From: Aliikangiella sp. G2MR2-5
GTDB taxonomy: Bacteria; Pseudomonadota; Gammaproteobacteria; Enterobacterales; Kangiellaceae
Reading direction: 5' to 3'
Length of the DNA stretch: 64,000 nt
Assembly: GCF_015687155.1 (NCBI RefSeq)
Contig: NZ_JADPQF010000001.1
Location: 1,178,001 to 1,242,000 of the forward strand
Within the stretch, counting starts at the first letter, position 1; the number at the start of each line of letters is the position of its first letter. The notes beneath the pieces were generated by a model. That model was not told where the DNA came from. It saw only the letters and a program-made list of their open reading frames with translations, and made no database searches. Below are positions 38,381 to 48,283 of the stretch, piece by piece. Both the position numbers and the translations under genes were made by a program.

Positions 38381-38394
38381 GTGATTTAGATCAA
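38381..38394 (-). promoter_or_regulatory. FNR/Anr box upstream of ubiT
   Basis: On the minus strand TTGAT-CTAA-ATCAC, nine of ten consensus positions. Its centre is about 41 bases upstream of the predicted ubiT start, the class II activator position, the same arrangement as in the ubiUV operon. Confidence 0.75.
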
Positions 38395-38437
38395 ATAATA
38401 AGGCGGTTATCATTACTTAGCAAACAGGAAGTGCAAT

Positions 38438-38465
38438 ACAAAAAATGCCGCTATATAGCGGCAAT
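38438..38465 (-). terminator. Terminator after fdxA
   Basis: On the minus strand the perfect palindrome TGCCGCTATATAGCGGCA (38446-38463) is followed by a run of T. It isolates fdxA from the ubiT promoter. Confidence 0.8.
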
Positions 38466-38501
38466 TTCGTACAAGTAGCAATTAGTATGTTTCGTTAATT
38501 A

Positions 38502-38825
38502 TTATTTTTCCAGGTGTTTGATTTTATCCTTAACACCATCCCACTTAGCTGCTTCAGGTAGTGGGTCTTTCTTATCGACAATATTGTCCCATTTTTGTGC
38601 TAGCTCAGCGTTAAGTTCGATGAAATGCTTTTGGTCTGCAGGCACGTCATCTTCTTCAAAAATTGCTTCAGCAGGGCATTCAGGCTCGCACAGAGCGCAA
38701 TCTATGCACTCATCAGGATCGATTACAAGAAAGTTAGGACCTTCGTAGAAACAATCTACCGGACAAACTTCTACACAGTCAGTATATTTGCAAAGAATAC
38801 AGTTATCAGTGACTACAAATGCCAT
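38502..38825 (-). CDS. fdxA: 7Fe ferredoxin
   Basis: A 107-residue ferredoxin with a [3Fe-4S] and a [4Fe-4S] cluster. The cysteines are at 9, 12 (spare or cluster), 17, 21, 25 and 40, 43, 46, 50, in [17 protein letters not shown] and [12 protein letters not shown]. Length 107 is the family's usual value. The start was moved to ATG 38825, with GGGAG upstream; the longer frame adds 19 unrelated residues. The gene follows mutS on the same side, a linkage common in gammaproteobacteria, but here fdxA lies downstream of mutS by 105 bases. It is a cytosolic electron carrier with unknown partner. Confidence 0.95.
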   Translation of the reverse strand: MAFVVTDNCILCKYTDCVEVCPVDCFYEGPNFLVIDPDECIDCALCEPECPAEAIFEEDDVPADQKHFIELNAELAQKWDNIVDKKDPLPEAAKWDGVKDKIKHLEK

Positions 38826-38930
38826 TGTTGGTCTCCCGAGTACATAATTGTCGATATTTATACTATCGACTAACTCTCTCATATTAATCTAACTGGACTG
38901 ATTCGCCAGTTTTTCACATTGGGCGCTATT

Positions 38931-41507
38931 TTACTCAGTTAAGATAGAATGTCGAGTCAATTTATAAACCAGATCCAGGGCCTGTTTTGGGGTAAGTTCA
39001 TCAGCGTTCAACGAGTCCAGCAGTGCGATTCTTGGATCTTGAGTTTGTACCTCTCTTGTAGAGTTTACAGAAGGTTGAGGCACCGTTTCGCTATCCTGAT
39101 GGTGTTTACCTTGCTCAAGATGCATTTGGTAGTCCTGTGCCAGTTTAAGCACGCCATCAGGTACACCGGCCAGTTTGGCGACATGAATACCATAGCTTTT
39201 GCTCGTCGGTCCCGGATGAATTCGGTGATCCAGTATGAGTTTCTCTCCATGTTGAATGGCTCCGAAATGCATATTTTTGATACTCTGGTTTTTTTGCGTT
39301 ATTTGCGTTAACTCGAAGTAATGAGTGGCAAACAGCACCAAAGGATTAATTCGTTGATTAAGATAGTCAAGCGTCGCCCAGGCCAGAGCCATACCGTCAT
39401 AGGTACTGGTTCCTCGACCTATTTCATCGAGAATTACCAGACTCTTTTCTCCTGCATTGTTAAGGATATTAGCAGCTTCACTCATTTCCACCATAAAAGT
39501 AGAACGGCCACCGGATAAATCATCCGACGCACCAATTCGAGTGTAGATAGCATCAAGCAAACCTATTTCGGCAGATTCTGCCGGTACAAAGCAACCTGCG
39601 TGAGCGAGTAGGGCAATAATCGCGGTCATTCTCATATAAGTTGACTTACCCCCCATATTAGGACCGGTGATAATTAAAGACTTTTGCTGTTCACCGATAA
39701 CTACATCATTCGGAATAAAAGGGTCATTTTGATAAGCTTCAACTACCGGGTGACGACCACAGGTGATGTTAATTCCGGTAGTTTCCATAAGCACCGGGCG
39801 AACATAGTTTTCCTGTTCGGCTATTTCAGCAAAAGATTGCAGTACATCAAGGATTGCAATTTGTTCTGCAGTAAATTGGAGCGCAGGAACTGATGGCAAT
39901 AATGACTCAATTAATGACTGGTACAGTTGTTTTTCAAGTGCTAAGGCTTTTGCCTGGCTGGAGAGCACTTTCTCCTCCAGCTCTTTAAGTTCGGGGGTAA
40001 TAAATCGCTCTGCATTTTTCAGAGTTTGGCGTCGTGTATAATGTATAGGTGCTTTGTCGGACTGCGCTTTAGAAATCTCGATAAAAAACCCATGAACCTT
40101 GTTATAGCCGACTTTTAAGGTATTTATCCCGGTCGCTTCCTTTTCTCTTTCTTCCATATCAGCCAGAAGATCGCTAGCGTTTGTTGAGAGATAACGAAGC
40201 TGATCAAGCTCTTCATTGAAGCCATCACGAATTACATTACCGTCACGAATAACCACTGGCGGATTGTCAAAAATAGCCCGTTCCAGTAATTCGAAGATCT
40301 CTCGATGTTCGCTTAAGCTTTCAGCATGTTCATAAAGACGCTGATCATCTTGCTTTTTGAGCCAGCCAATAAGTGATGGTAAAACACCAAGGCTTTCGCG
40401 CAAACCTGTTAAGTCTCTTGGTCGGCTGGATAATAAAGCAATACGTGTCAAGATGCGCTGCATATCGCGAACTGGAGCCAGCAGAGCGCGTAGTTCTTCC
40501 AGGTTACCGCTATGTTGAAGTGACTCAACCTTATTATAACGTCTCTCAATCGAAGTTTTATCGACAAGCGGCGCATGTAACCAGTTTTTAAGAAGTCGAC
40601 AGCCCATCGCTGTTTTTGTCCGGTTGATTACATTAAATAGAGATTTATCGGATTCTCCGTATAAATTCTCAGTAATTTCCAGATGCTTTCGCGTATGAGC
40701 ATTTAAGAACAAAATTCCGCGATTATCAAAAGGTTTAATTTGATTTAAGTGACCGAGTAAACTTTGCTGGGTTAGCTTGGCGTAATTGAGGGTAGCACCT
40801 GCGGCACAAATCGCAGACTGCATTTCATCACACCCAAAGCCATCGAGATTTTTAACCCCGAAGTGTTTAAGCAAAGACTGATAATTCTGTCCGTAGTCAA
40901 ACTGCCAGTCATCGAGCAATTTGACTGTATGACCCATATTACACAGGCTTTCATAAAAACTGGACTCAGCCAGGATTTCTGCTGGCTTTAAACGAGCGAT
41001 CTCGCTAAATAATTCAGTCTCTGTTCGAAATTCGTTACAGTAAAACTGCCCACCGGCCAGGTCTAGCCAGGCTAATCCGTATGGAAATCCATTTTTACAC
41101 GATTTTAGAAAGTATACGCCTGTAAGAAGATTTTCTTTGTCTGCTTCAAGTAGACTATCTTCGCTAAGTGTTCCCGGAGTTATGACTCTCACTACCTTTC
41201 GCTCTACCGGACCTTTACTTGTGGCCGGATCTCCTATTTGCTCACAAATAGCGACCGAACGCCCTTGCTTAACTAATCGAGAAAGATAATTGTCAACCGC
41301 ATGGAAGGGTACACCTGCCATAGGGATTGGTTCACCATTAGACTTTCCTCTATGAGTTAATGTAATCCCTAGCCATTCAGCAGCATTTTTTGCATCTTCG
41401 TAAAAGAGTTCATAAAAATCGCCCATTCTATAAAAAAGAAGAATATCCGGATATTCGGTCTTAATATCCAGATATTGACGCATCATTGGAGTATGGTTGT
41501 TGCTCAT
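38931..41507 (-). CDS. mutS: DNA mismatch repair protein MutS
   Basis: An 858-residue mismatch recognition ATPase. The N-terminal mismatch-binding domain holds [15 protein letters not shown] with the Phe-x-Glu element that stacks on the mispaired base. The ATPase domain has Walker [13 protein letters not shown] (about residues 616-627), [14 protein letters not shown], Walker [14 protein letters not shown] and the ATHYFELT switch. A C-terminal helical tail (about 800-858) completes the clamp. Length matches E. coli MutS (853). It starts divergently from pncC. Confidence 0.97.
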   Translation of the reverse strand: MSNNHTPMMRQYLDIKTEYPDILLFYRMGDFYELFYEDAKNAAEWLGITLTHRGKSNGEPIPMAGVPFHAVDNYLSRLVKQGRSVAICEQIGDPATSKGPVERKVVRVITPGTLSEDSLLEADKENLLTGVYFLKSCKNGFPYGLAWLDLAGGQFYCNEFRTETELFSEIARLKPAEILAESSFYESLCNMGHTVKLLDDWQFDYGQNYQSLLKHFGVKNLDGFGCDEMQSAICAAGATLNYAKLTQQSLLGHLNQIKPFDNRGILFLNAHTRKHLEITENLYGESDKSLFNVINRTKTAMGCRLLKNWLHAPLVDKTSIERRYNKVESLQHSGNLEELRALLAPVRDMQRILTRIALLSSRPRDLTGLRESLGVLPSLIGWLKKQDDQRLYEHAESLSEHREIFELLERAIFDNPPVVIRDGNVIRDGFNEELDQLRYLSTNASDLLADMEEREKEATGINTLKVGYNKVHGFFIEISKAQSDKAPIHYTRRQTLKNAERFITPELKELEEKVLSSQAKALALEKQLYQSLIESLLPSVPALQFTAEQIAILDVLQSFAEIAEQENYVRPVLMETTGINITCGRHPVVEAYQNDPFIPNDVVIGEQQKSLIITGPNMGGKSTYMRMTAIIALLAHAGCFVPAESAEIGLLDAIYTRIGASDDLSGGRSTFMVEMSEAANILNNAGEKSLVILDEIGRGTSTYDGMALAWATLDYLNQRINPLVLFATHYFELTQITQKNQSIKNMHFGAIQHGEKLILDHRIHPGPTSKSYGIHVAKLAGVPDGVLKLAQDYQMHLEQGKHHQDSETVPQPSVNSTREVQTQDPRIALLDSLNADELTPKQALDLVYKLTRHSILTE

Positions 41508-41674
41508 GGACTTTATGTTTTTATTTGTTAATTAATTGGATTAATAGATAAATTCGTTTTCTGTGGATTAGTTTGATAAAAAACTAAATGAAAATGATCT
41601 TATATGAGTCGAATTCTACTAGAATTATCAACCAAACCAAACTGATTAATTTCAAACTCAAGGTCTAATTTAAG

Positions 41675-42151
41675 ATGCAAAAACTGGTTTCTCAATTATC
41701 TGTCAGGCTGCTATTTAAACAGCTTAGAGTAGTAACAGTCGAATCCTGCACAGGTGGCTGGATAGGTAAGGCATTAACCGACCAGGCCGGTTCTTCCAAT
41801 TGGTTTGCCGGGGGACTCATCACTTACAGTAATGAAAGCAAAACGCGTTTAGCCGGTGTTCCTGCAGAACTAATAGACCAGCATGGTGCAGTATCTCTTG
41901 AAGTGGTAGAGGCAATGGCAAGAGGTGCTCATCAACATTTCGATAAAGTTATAACAGTAGCCGTTAGTGGAATTGCTGGTCCAGATGGGGGAAGTAGAGA
42001 GAAGCCGGTAGGCACAGTATGTATCGCCACCTGTGTTAACGACAAGGTTATTGCTAAACAATATCTGTTTGAGGGAAACCGTAATCAAGTTAGAGAACAA
42101 ACTGTGGAAAAAGCGTTAGAAATGGTATTGTCGGCGATAGAAAACCAATAA
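41675..42151 (+). CDS. pncC: Nicotinamide-nucleotide amidase (CinA C-terminal type)
   Basis: A 158-residue stand-alone CinA C-terminal domain that hydrolyses NMN to nicotinate mononucleotide in the pyridine nucleotide cycle. Signature segments are VTVESCTGGWIGKALTDQAGSSNWFAGG, GAVSLEVVEAMARGA and AVSGIAGPDGG. Next to mutS, as in many gammaproteobacteria, although recA, the common third neighbour, is not here. Confidence 0.93.
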   Translation: MQKLVSQLSVRLLFKQLRVVTVESCTGGWIGKALTDQAGSSNWFAGGLITYSNESKTRLAGVPAELIDQHGAVSLEVVEAMARGAHQHFDKVITVAVSGIAGPDGGSREKPVGTVCIATCVNDKVIAKQYLFEGNRNQVREQTVEKALEMVLSAIENQ

Positions 42152-42219
42152 TTGCTTTCAAGCAGGCAAATGACTGATATGAAAAGCACATAAACTCTAA
42201 AAGTTCGTGGAGATTTTTA

Positions 42220-42783
42220 ATGGGATATAGAACTCTGATTGTTGCACTGTTTAGTATTTTTATTCTTTCAAGCTGTGCAACGATGAATGGAACAACTCCG
42301 GCGCAAAAGCGTCAGTCCGTGCAAAATATGAAAAACGAAGTACTTACCGAATTATTTAATCTAAAACCAGATACTCGCCACCAGGTGAGTGGCGCGCCGG
42401 GCTATGCAGTCTTTAGCAATGTTAATGTAAATATTATATTCGCCAGCTTTGGCGGAGGGTATGGCATGGCTAAGAACAATAATACTGGCAAGGTTACTTA
42501 TATGAAAATGGGGGAAATAGGTGTCGGATTAGGTGCCGGATTAAAAGATTTCAGAGCAGTATTCGTATTTCACACAGATAATGCATATAACCGCTTTATA
42601 GAACATGGTTGGGCATTTGGTGGTCAGGCAGATGCAGCGGCAAAAGCAAGCGATAAAGGGGCAGCTGTTGCGGGAGAGGCGATCATTGATAACGTAACAA
42701 TTTATCAGCTAACTCAAAGTGGCCTGGCATTACAAGCAACCTTAAAGGGTACTAAATACTGGAAGGATAGTGAACTCAATTAG
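42220..42783 (+). CDS. SYLF-domain (YSC84-like) lipoprotein
   Basis: A 187-residue predicted lipoprotein: the signal peptide ends with lipobox LSSC at about residue 19. The mature part is a SYLF/YSC84-like domain with GAPGYAVFSNVNVNIIFASFGGGYGMA and MGEIGVGLGAGLKDFRAVFVF. Family members bind phosphoinositides or other lipids in eukaryotes; the bacterial role is unknown. GGAG precedes the ATG. A strong terminator follows. Confidence 0.87.
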   Translation: MGYRTLIVALFSIFILSSCATMNGTTPAQKRQSVQNMKNEVLTELFNLKPDTRHQVSGAPGYAVFSNVNVNIIFASFGGGYGMAKNNNTGKVTYMKMGEIGVGLGAGLKDFRAVFVFHTDNAYNRFIEHGWAFGGQADAAAKASDKGAAVAGEAIIDNVTIYQLTQSGLALQATLKGTKYWKDSELN

Positions 42784-42797
42784 ACTTTTTGGAGAAC

Positions 42798-42827
42798 AAA
42801 AAAGGCGAGTTTATGGCTCGCCTTTTT
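42798..42827. terminator. Bidirectional terminator
   Basis: AAAAAAGGCGAG-TTTATGG-CTCGCCTTTTT lies between the convergent SYLF and leucine dehydrogenase genes, with A and T tracts. Confidence 0.85.
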
Positions 42828-42849
42828 CATTTCAGCGTATCTTTTTTTA

Positions 42850-43893
42850 TTATGCTTTTGCAGCAGCTATACGCTTTCTGGCAAGCTCGTCAGCTACAAC
42901 ATTTGTTGTTTTACCTTCAGCTTCAGCAGCGCCAAAGATTTCAAGGAGTGTGCCATAGATTTCGTCGACCTTATTCAACGCATCTTGCTTTTTGTATTCA
43001 CCACCTTCCATTTCGAAAGAAACGTTAATGATACCGCCAGCATTGATTACATAGTCTGGAGTGTAAAGAATACCTTTTTGTTTTAATACATCTCCATGGC
43101 GATCTTCTGCCAGCTGGTTGTTAGCTGCACCAGCAACAACAGAGCATTTAAGCTGCTTGATAGTAGTATCATTGATGGTTGCGCCTAAAGCACACGGCGC
43201 ATAAACATCAACATCCTGAGAGTAGATATCATCTTTATCAACTGCAGTAGCGCCCAGATTATCAACAACTCGATCAATAGATTCTTTGTTGATGTCGGTA
43301 ACGAAAAGCTCAGCGCCTTCATTACGTAAATGTTCACACAGATAGTAGCCAACGTGGCCCAGACCTTGAACTGCGACTTTAACGCCTTCCAGAGTATCTC
43401 GTCCTAATCGGTGCTTAACTGCAGCCTTCATACCTTTATAGACACCATAAGCAGTAACTGGTGATGGATCGCCACTACGACCTTCGAGACCTAAAACATA
43501 CTCGGTTTTGCGGTGTACAATCGCCATATCATCTGGGTTTATACCAACATCTTCTGCGGTGTAATATTGTCCATTCAAGTTGTTTACAAACTTACCGAAT
43601 GCTTCAAAAAGCGCTTCAGATTTCATTGTTTTAGAGTTACCAATGATTACTGATTTACCACCACCCATTTTCAGACCGGCTAATGCATTCTTGTAACTCA
43701 TACCACGAGATAAACGAAGTGCGTCGATAAGCGCTCCTTCATCTGAGTTATATTCCCACATACGGCATCCGCCAACTGCAGGACCTAAAGCAGTAGAGTG
43801 AACACAAATAATAGCGCTTAGGCCTGATTCAGGATCACGGCAGAAGACTACTTTTTCGTGGTCATCATAAGCGCGTAAGTTAAATACAGCCAT
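42850..43893 (-). CDS. Leucine dehydrogenase (Glu/Leu/Phe/Val dehydrogenase family)
   Basis: A 347-residue NAD-dependent amino acid dehydrogenase, probably deaminating leucine, valine and isoleucine to 2-oxo acids. The catalytic stretch GLKMGGGKSVIIG (active-site Lys) and the NAD-binding VAVQGLGHVGYYLCEHL are visible, and PCALGATINDTTI and VVAGAANNQL match leucine dehydrogenases. Length is typical (about 350). It lies downstream of the antiquitin-type dehydrogenase on the same strand with a hairpin between. The specificity is inferred from overall likeness. Confidence 0.87.
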   Translation of the reverse strand: MAVFNLRAYDDHEKVVFCRDPESGLSAIICVHSTALGPAVGGCRMWEYNSDEGALIDALRLSRGMSYKNALAGLKMGGGKSVIIGNSKTMKSEALFEAFGKFVNNLNGQYYTAEDVGINPDDMAIVHRKTEYVLGLEGRSGDPSPVTAYGVYKGMKAAVKHRLGRDTLEGVKVAVQGLGHVGYYLCEHLRNEGAELFVTDINKESIDRVVDNLGATAVDKDDIYSQDVDVYAPCALGATINDTTIKQLKCSVVAGAANNQLAEDRHGDVLKQKGILYTPDYVINAGGIINVSFEMEGGEYKKQDALNKVDEIYGTLLEIFGAAEAEGKTTNVVADELARKRIAAAKA

Positions 43894-43923
43894 GTTATTC
43901 TCCTAATGAGATTGAACTGAAAG

Positions 43924-43953
43924 AAGCAGCCAGCGATTCTGCCAGCTGCTTTG
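43924..43953 (-). terminator. Hairpin between the aldehyde dehydrogenase and leucine dehydrogenase genes
   Basis: AAGCAGC (43925-43931) pairs with GCTGCTT (43946-43952) around a partly pairable loop; on the minus strand a pyrimidine-rich TTCTTTC follows. It may be a terminator or partial attenuator. Confidence 0.5.
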
Positions 43954-43998
43954 ACATAGTTGTCGTAAAGATTAGTCTCAAGGCAATAGCCTTAACCA

Positions 43999-45519
43999 TT
44001 AACCAATGTTAAAGGTGATACCTTGAGCCAGAGTTGGGGTATCACCCCAGAAAATGGTATTGGTTTGACGGCGCATGTATGCTTTCCAGGAGTCAGAGCC
44101 TGCTTCACGGCCTCCACCTGTATCTTTTTCACCGCCAAATGCACCACCAATTTCAGCACCAGAGGTACCGATATTGATGTTTGCAATTCCACAGTCAGAG
44201 CCGGCATAGGAAAGGAACTTTTCCGCATTGCTGATATTTTGGGTAAACATCGCAGATGACAATCCTTGGCGTACGCCGTTGTTGAGTGCTATCGCTTCCT
44301 CGATTGTTTTATAGGTCATAACATAAAGGATCGGAGCGAATGTTTCATTTTGAACTACTTCCCAATCATTTTCGGCGCGAATAATCGTAGGTTCCACATA
44401 ATGACCAGGGCGATCGATACGATTCCCACCAAATAACACTTCGCCACCTTGCTCTTTTGCTCTTGCTACAGCATCTTCGAAGTTTTTAACGGCCGTCTCG
44501 TCTATCAGAGGCCCCATCAGGTTAGCGGTGTCAAGTGGGTCACCAATAGTTACTTGTTTATATGCATCTACCAGAATATTAGTTACTTTTTCAGCAATCG
44601 ACTCATGAACAATCAAGCGGCGGGTGGTTGTACATCTTTGCCCTGCAGTTCCAACAGCTCCGAAAGCAATTGCAGGAATTGCATGCTCAAGATTTGCTGT
44701 CTCATCAACAATTAACGCATTGTTTCCTGCAAGTTCAAGTAGACATTTACCCATTCGTTCAGCAACTTTAACACCAACCATTTTTCCTACAACGGAAGAG
44801 CCGGTGAAAGACATCTTCTTGACTTTTTTATCTTCAATAAATTTCTGGGCTAGCTTGTTAGATTCGCCATCTACAAACATGTAAAAAATAGGGGAGTATC
44901 CTGACGCCTTAAGAACATCATTACAGATATGCTGTACAGCGACAGCGGTAAGTGGAGTTTTAGGGCTAGGCTTCCAAATAGTTACATTACCGCAAATTGC
45001 TGCGATAAATGCGTTCCATGACCAGACTGCTACAGGGAAGTTAAATGCCGAGATTACTCCAACAAGGCCAAGTGGCTGCCATTGTTCATACATTCTGTGT
45101 TGAGGACGCTCAGAATGCATCATTTTGCCGTACAGCATTCTTGACTGACCAACTGCAAAATCTGCCATGTCAATCATTTCCTGTACTTCACCGTCTCCCT
45201 CGGCCTTGCTCTTTCCCATTTCTAGTGATACCAGACTGCCAAGAGCGTCCTTTTTTTCACGAAGAGCGTCACCCATCTTTCGAACTAGTTCTCCACGCAC
45301 TGGAGCAGGGATAGCACGCCACTCTTCAAACGCTTTTTCCGCTTTCTCAATAATGGTGTCATAGTCTGATTCAGACGCAGCATAAACTTTGGCTATTTCC
45401 TCACCGTTGGCAGGACTAAAAGAAGTAATAACTTCTTCTTGTGCAGTAGACCACTGGTCGACACCCCAGCAAGCACCGGAGTTGATTGACTTAATACCTA
45501 GATCGTCTAAGAGTTTCAT
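43999..45519 (-). CDS. L-aminoadipate-semialdehyde dehydrogenase, antiquitin/AmaB type
   Basis: A 506-residue NAD-dependent aldehyde dehydrogenase of the ALDH7 (antiquitin) branch. It oxidises 2-aminoadipate 6-semialdehyde to 2-aminoadipate in lysine breakdown. [12 protein letters not shown] with the general-base Glu, and [16 protein letters not shown] with the catalytic Cys, carry the ALDH7 form of these motifs, and the C-terminal LAQGITFNI is also ALDH7-like. The start was placed at ATG 45519, with GAGGAAT upstream; the longer frame adds 13 residues. A saccharopine/lysine dehydrogenase family gene lies 1.5 kb away, consistent with lysine use. Confidence 0.88.
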   Translation of the reverse strand: MKLLDDLGIKSINSGACWGVDQWSTAQEEVITSFSPANGEEIAKVYAASESDYDTIIEKAEKAFEEWRAIPAPVRGELVRKMGDALREKKDALGSLVSLEMGKSKAEGDGEVQEMIDMADFAVGQSRMLYGKMMHSERPQHRMYEQWQPLGLVGVISAFNFPVAVWSWNAFIAAICGNVTIWKPSPKTPLTAVAVQHICNDVLKASGYSPIFYMFVDGESNKLAQKFIEDKKVKKMSFTGSSVVGKMVGVKVAERMGKCLLELAGNNALIVDETANLEHAIPAIAFGAVGTAGQRCTTTRRLIVHESIAEKVTNILVDAYKQVTIGDPLDTANLMGPLIDETAVKNFEDAVARAKEQGGEVLFGGNRIDRPGHYVEPTIIRAENDWEVVQNETFAPILYVMTYKTIEEAIALNNGVRQGLSSAMFTQNISNAEKFLSYAGSDCGIANINIGTSGAEIGGAFGGEKDTGGGREAGSDSWKAYMRRQTNTIFWGDTPTLAQGITFNIG

Positions 45520-46227
45520 TGGATTCCTCAAAAATAAATTGTCGTGCCTAGTGCCCAAGTTACTTGTTCATATGAAATTGAAACAACCACTTGGTGTCGT
45601 AAGTATAGCGATTTAGACCGCTCTTATTATGATTAGAATCATCAGATTCCTTATTAAGTTCCTCCCCATTTTCAGCAAGTGGACCTGTTCTAACTTGCTG
45701 TCAGGCAAAGCAGACAATAAAAACCGGCTCTGTTGCCAGCTAAAAAGCTGCCCGGGCTGCCTGAAAATTTGGCGCAAAGATACCATTGAAGGGAGAGAAT
45801 AGCCAGTTTAATCGTGCATTTTGCAAGTGATTTAGCGGAAGTAACCTTCATATTCGGCGCATTTCGTGGTGTAAAAGCACATCTGACCAGTTCAGCCAAC
45901 TATTATTAACAGGACTAGCAAAATAAGAAACAGGGGCAATGCGCTTTTGCGATGGCCGTAAATGGCTTAAAAATTAAGCAGTTATGGGGATAATTTAAAC
46001 GTTTGTATAGTAGAAAATTGTAAAATATTTACATTTTTGGTGGCGAATTTGCTTGAACTATCCCTTTAAATCACTTAGTTTTAGCGCCTTCGTTGCATTT
46101 CCGGTCAAAGCAATGTTGTTATTTTGCTTGGTTTAGGACTCTTTTATGTCTTTAACTGCACGACATTAGTAAATATCCACGTAAAACTACCGGAAACGCT
46201 GTTGTAGATACATTAAGAGGGAGTCAT
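45520..46227. other. Divergent spacer upstream of the aldehyde dehydrogenase and the DUF4826 gene
   Basis: A 708-bp stretch with no supported gene. It is unusually long for a promoter region. Short GC-rich complementary patches near 45706-45765 could form hairpins, but I find no known riboswitch or RNA motif. Confidence 0.4.
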
Positions 46228-46701
46228 ATGACAGAGCAAGTCCAACAGGAACCAATGAGCGCACAAGAAAAAGAAGAACAAATCAAGCGTTGGAATCAGG
46301 AAGAATTTGTAAAGGTTCAAAAGTTTTGCGTATCAAAAGGTGTTCAACCGAAGAAAATAGAGCAAAGTAGAACACAGTGTTTACCGCCAGTTTTAGGCGT
46401 TTGGTATGTAAATTCAACGACTAAAGGTGAAGACTACTGGGTGCTCAGTGGACAACTGCCTACCGACCTCGCGCCAGCTAAAGTTGCAAACCATGCCAGA
46501 GAAGCTCTTCGTTATTTCTCTATGAACTGGCAACTCAAAGCTGCGAACATAGAAGATGCAATCGCTGAAGGAAAATTTACTGGCGAAAACAAAAACACAC
46601 AAGAAGCATTTGCAAAAGAACTGGTTTCAAAAGCCGAAGCACTTTATCAAATATATAGTGATGAAAAGCTTTGGGCTCAAACAGGGCTAAAAGCCAGTTA
46701 A
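46228..46701 (+). CDS. DUF4826 family protein
   Basis: A 157-residue soluble protein. The core LPPVLGVWYVNS, YWVLSGQLPTDLAPAKVANHAREALRYFSMNWQLKAANI is the conserved part of DUF4826, a gammaproteobacterial family with no known activity. The N-terminal 35 residues are charged and probably helical. GGGAG lies just before the ATG. It is a single gene followed by a clear terminator. Confidence 0.8.
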   Translation: MTEQVQQEPMSAQEKEEQIKRWNQEEFVKVQKFCVSKGVQPKKIEQSRTQCLPPVLGVWYVNSTTKGEDYWVLSGQLPTDLAPAKVANHAREALRYFSMNWQLKAANIEDAIAEGKFTGENKNTQEAFAKELVSKAEALYQIYSDEKLWAQTGLKAS

Positions 46702-46719
46702 AGTGAAGAATTATCGGTA

Positions 46720-46749
46720 AAAAAAAGCCTGCGATGCAGGCTTTTTTTT
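46720..46749. terminator. Bidirectional terminator
   Basis: AAAAAAGCCTGC-GAT-GCAGGCTTTTTT lies between the convergent DUF4826 and EF-hand genes. Confidence 0.88.
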
Positions 46750-46759
46750 GCATAAAGAA

Positions 46760-47005
46760 CTAGTATTCCCACCAACAGGCTTGCCACCAGTCGATAAACT
46801 CTTCAAAATCTATATGGCCATCATTATTTTCATCGACCATAGCAAAGCCTGACTCTGCTTGTTCTTTTGTCGTTTTGGGCGAAATGACTCTCAGTAACTG
46901 CAGAAATTCATCCTTATCTATTTCGTTGTTATTATCGCTATCAAAAAATGCGAAGTTTTCTTTGATTTCGCTCAACTTCTCTTGAGAGAGTGATTTATCA
47001 GTCAT
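46760..47005 (-). CDS. EF-hand calcium-binding protein
   Basis: An 81-residue protein made of two canonical EF-hands: loops DSDNNNEIDKDE (about residues 22-33) and DENNDGHIDFEE (about 58-69), each with Asp/Asn at positions 1, 3, 5 and Glu at 12. The C-terminus is Trp-rich (WWQACWWEY). No signal peptide, so it is probably a cytosolic calcium sensor or buffer. AAGGAAT precedes the ATG. It follows the saccharopine dehydrogenase-like gene by 52 bases on the same strand and may be co-transcribed with it. Confidence 0.87.
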   Translation of the reverse strand: MTDKSLSQEKLSEIKENFAFFDSDNNNEIDKDEFLQLLRVISPKTTKEQAESGFAMVDENNDGHIDFEEFIDWWQACWWEY

Positions 47006-47057
47006 TAGTATTCCTTAAATTACTTATAAAAATTATATATTTCAACACGTTGTATAC

Positions 47058-48194
47058 TTAATCTAAAGTGAATTCTTCAATTCTATAATCAACACCACGG
47101 CTTTTTAGATAGTCCAGAACATAAGCATATGCACCTTCTTGCGCGCCAATTGTTTCGGGGGCAAGCACCCCGGACTCCGGTTTATTTTGTAACACATAGT
47201 TGGCAATAGCCGTAGCAGTATAACCTGTTGTTCTTGCCATGGAAGATGTTTTACTTTGCTGACAGCCATGATCAAGCATTCGGTAGATATATCTTTTCTG
47301 TTTACCATTTCTATCACCTTCAATGGTAATTCTCAAAACAGTGAACTCTTCATCTGACTGTTTTAACTTCCAGTTATCTTTTAGAATGCGAGCTGTTACA
47401 TCTATCGGTCTGAACGCCATGCCCTCAACTTCCATTTCCTGAGTTGAGAAAAATCCCGACTTTAGCAAAACGCCAATATATTCCGCGTGTCCAGGATATC
47501 TAAGAGTCTTTTCCTTCATATTAGGTATATGATCCATTGTGTGGATCAGTGTTCTCAAGCCATCAGTATTAAAGGCTTCAAGTGTACCTACCCGTTTGAT
47601 TTCCATAAGCTCGCAGTCTGATAAAGCCGCGCGAACAACGAGCTCACCATTTTCTACATATCGAGCAGGGCGAGTATATTCCTCAATAACATCAATTGGT
47701 GAAAAAGGCGCTTTATAATTGAAAGGCCACTCCCGTTTTATCGGCAGACCACCAACCAGACATTCATATTTTTTTACTTCCATGGTGCTGTCAATATGTC
47801 CCAGTATCACATTGGACATTCCAGGAGCTACCCCACAGTCAGCTATAGCAAAGACATCATTCTTTTTTGCTAGATAATCAAGATCAAAGCAATTCTCCGG
47901 AAAGAAAGAAATGTCAACAACAGGCTTTTTCGCGTTTAAAATCTTTTTTAACGTTTCAAAACCCATAAAGCCGGGTACTGCGCAAACTACTAAGTCAAAT
48001 TCAGAAAGTAAGTCATTGTAGTCGTCATTTTCTTTAAGATTGAACAGTTCAGTTTCTACAGACGAGTTTGCTTTTCTTATACGTTCTAGAGATCGTTTGT
48101 TTATGTCGACGGCGGTAACCTGGTGCTCACCAGCGAGATCAAGTGCCATGGCATTCCCAATCATCCCTGCACCTAATACTACAATCTTTGCCAT
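47058..48194 (-). CDS. Saccharopine dehydrogenase / lysine 6-dehydrogenase family protein
   Basis: A 378-residue NAD(P)-dependent oxidoreductase. The Rossmann motif VVLGAGMIGNAMALDL is at the N-terminus; DCGVAPGMSNVILGH and the GGLPIKREWPFNYKAPFSP region belong to the saccharopine dehydrogenase fold. It probably yields 2-aminoadipate 6-semialdehyde from saccharopine or lysine, which the nearby ALDH7 enzyme would oxidise; the exact substrate is not readable. The start was set at ATG 48194, with GGAG upstream. It lies downstream of csiV. Confidence 0.82.
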   Translation of the reverse strand: MAKIVVLGAGMIGNAMALDLAGEHQVTAVDINKRSLERIRKANSSVETELFNLKENDDYNDLLSEFDLVVCAVPGFMGFETLKKILNAKKPVVDISFFPENCFDLDYLAKKNDVFAIADCGVAPGMSNVILGHIDSTMEVKKYECLVGGLPIKREWPFNYKAPFSPIDVIEEYTRPARYVENGELVVRAALSDCELMEIKRVGTLEAFNTDGLRTLIHTMDHIPNMKEKTLRYPGHAEYIGVLLKSGFFSTQEMEVEGMAFRPIDVTARILKDNWKLKQSDEEFTVLRITIEGDRNGKQKRYIYRMLDHGCQQSKTSSMARTTGYTATAIANYVLQNKPESGVLAPETIGAQEGAYAYVLDYLKSRGVDYRIEEFTLD

Positions 48195-48283
48195 ATAACA
48201 CTCCAATTATAATTGCGTACTTTACGCCATAAACCTGCGCTTGATTTTAAAACTTGAGCCTAAACTAAAGTCCACTTTTATTT

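Noticed and set aside
45690-45899. Minus-strand frame of 69 codons upstream of the aldehyde dehydrogenase
   Set aside because: No ribosome-binding site and a random-looking Cys/Ala/Ser-rich product; more likely leader or spacer.
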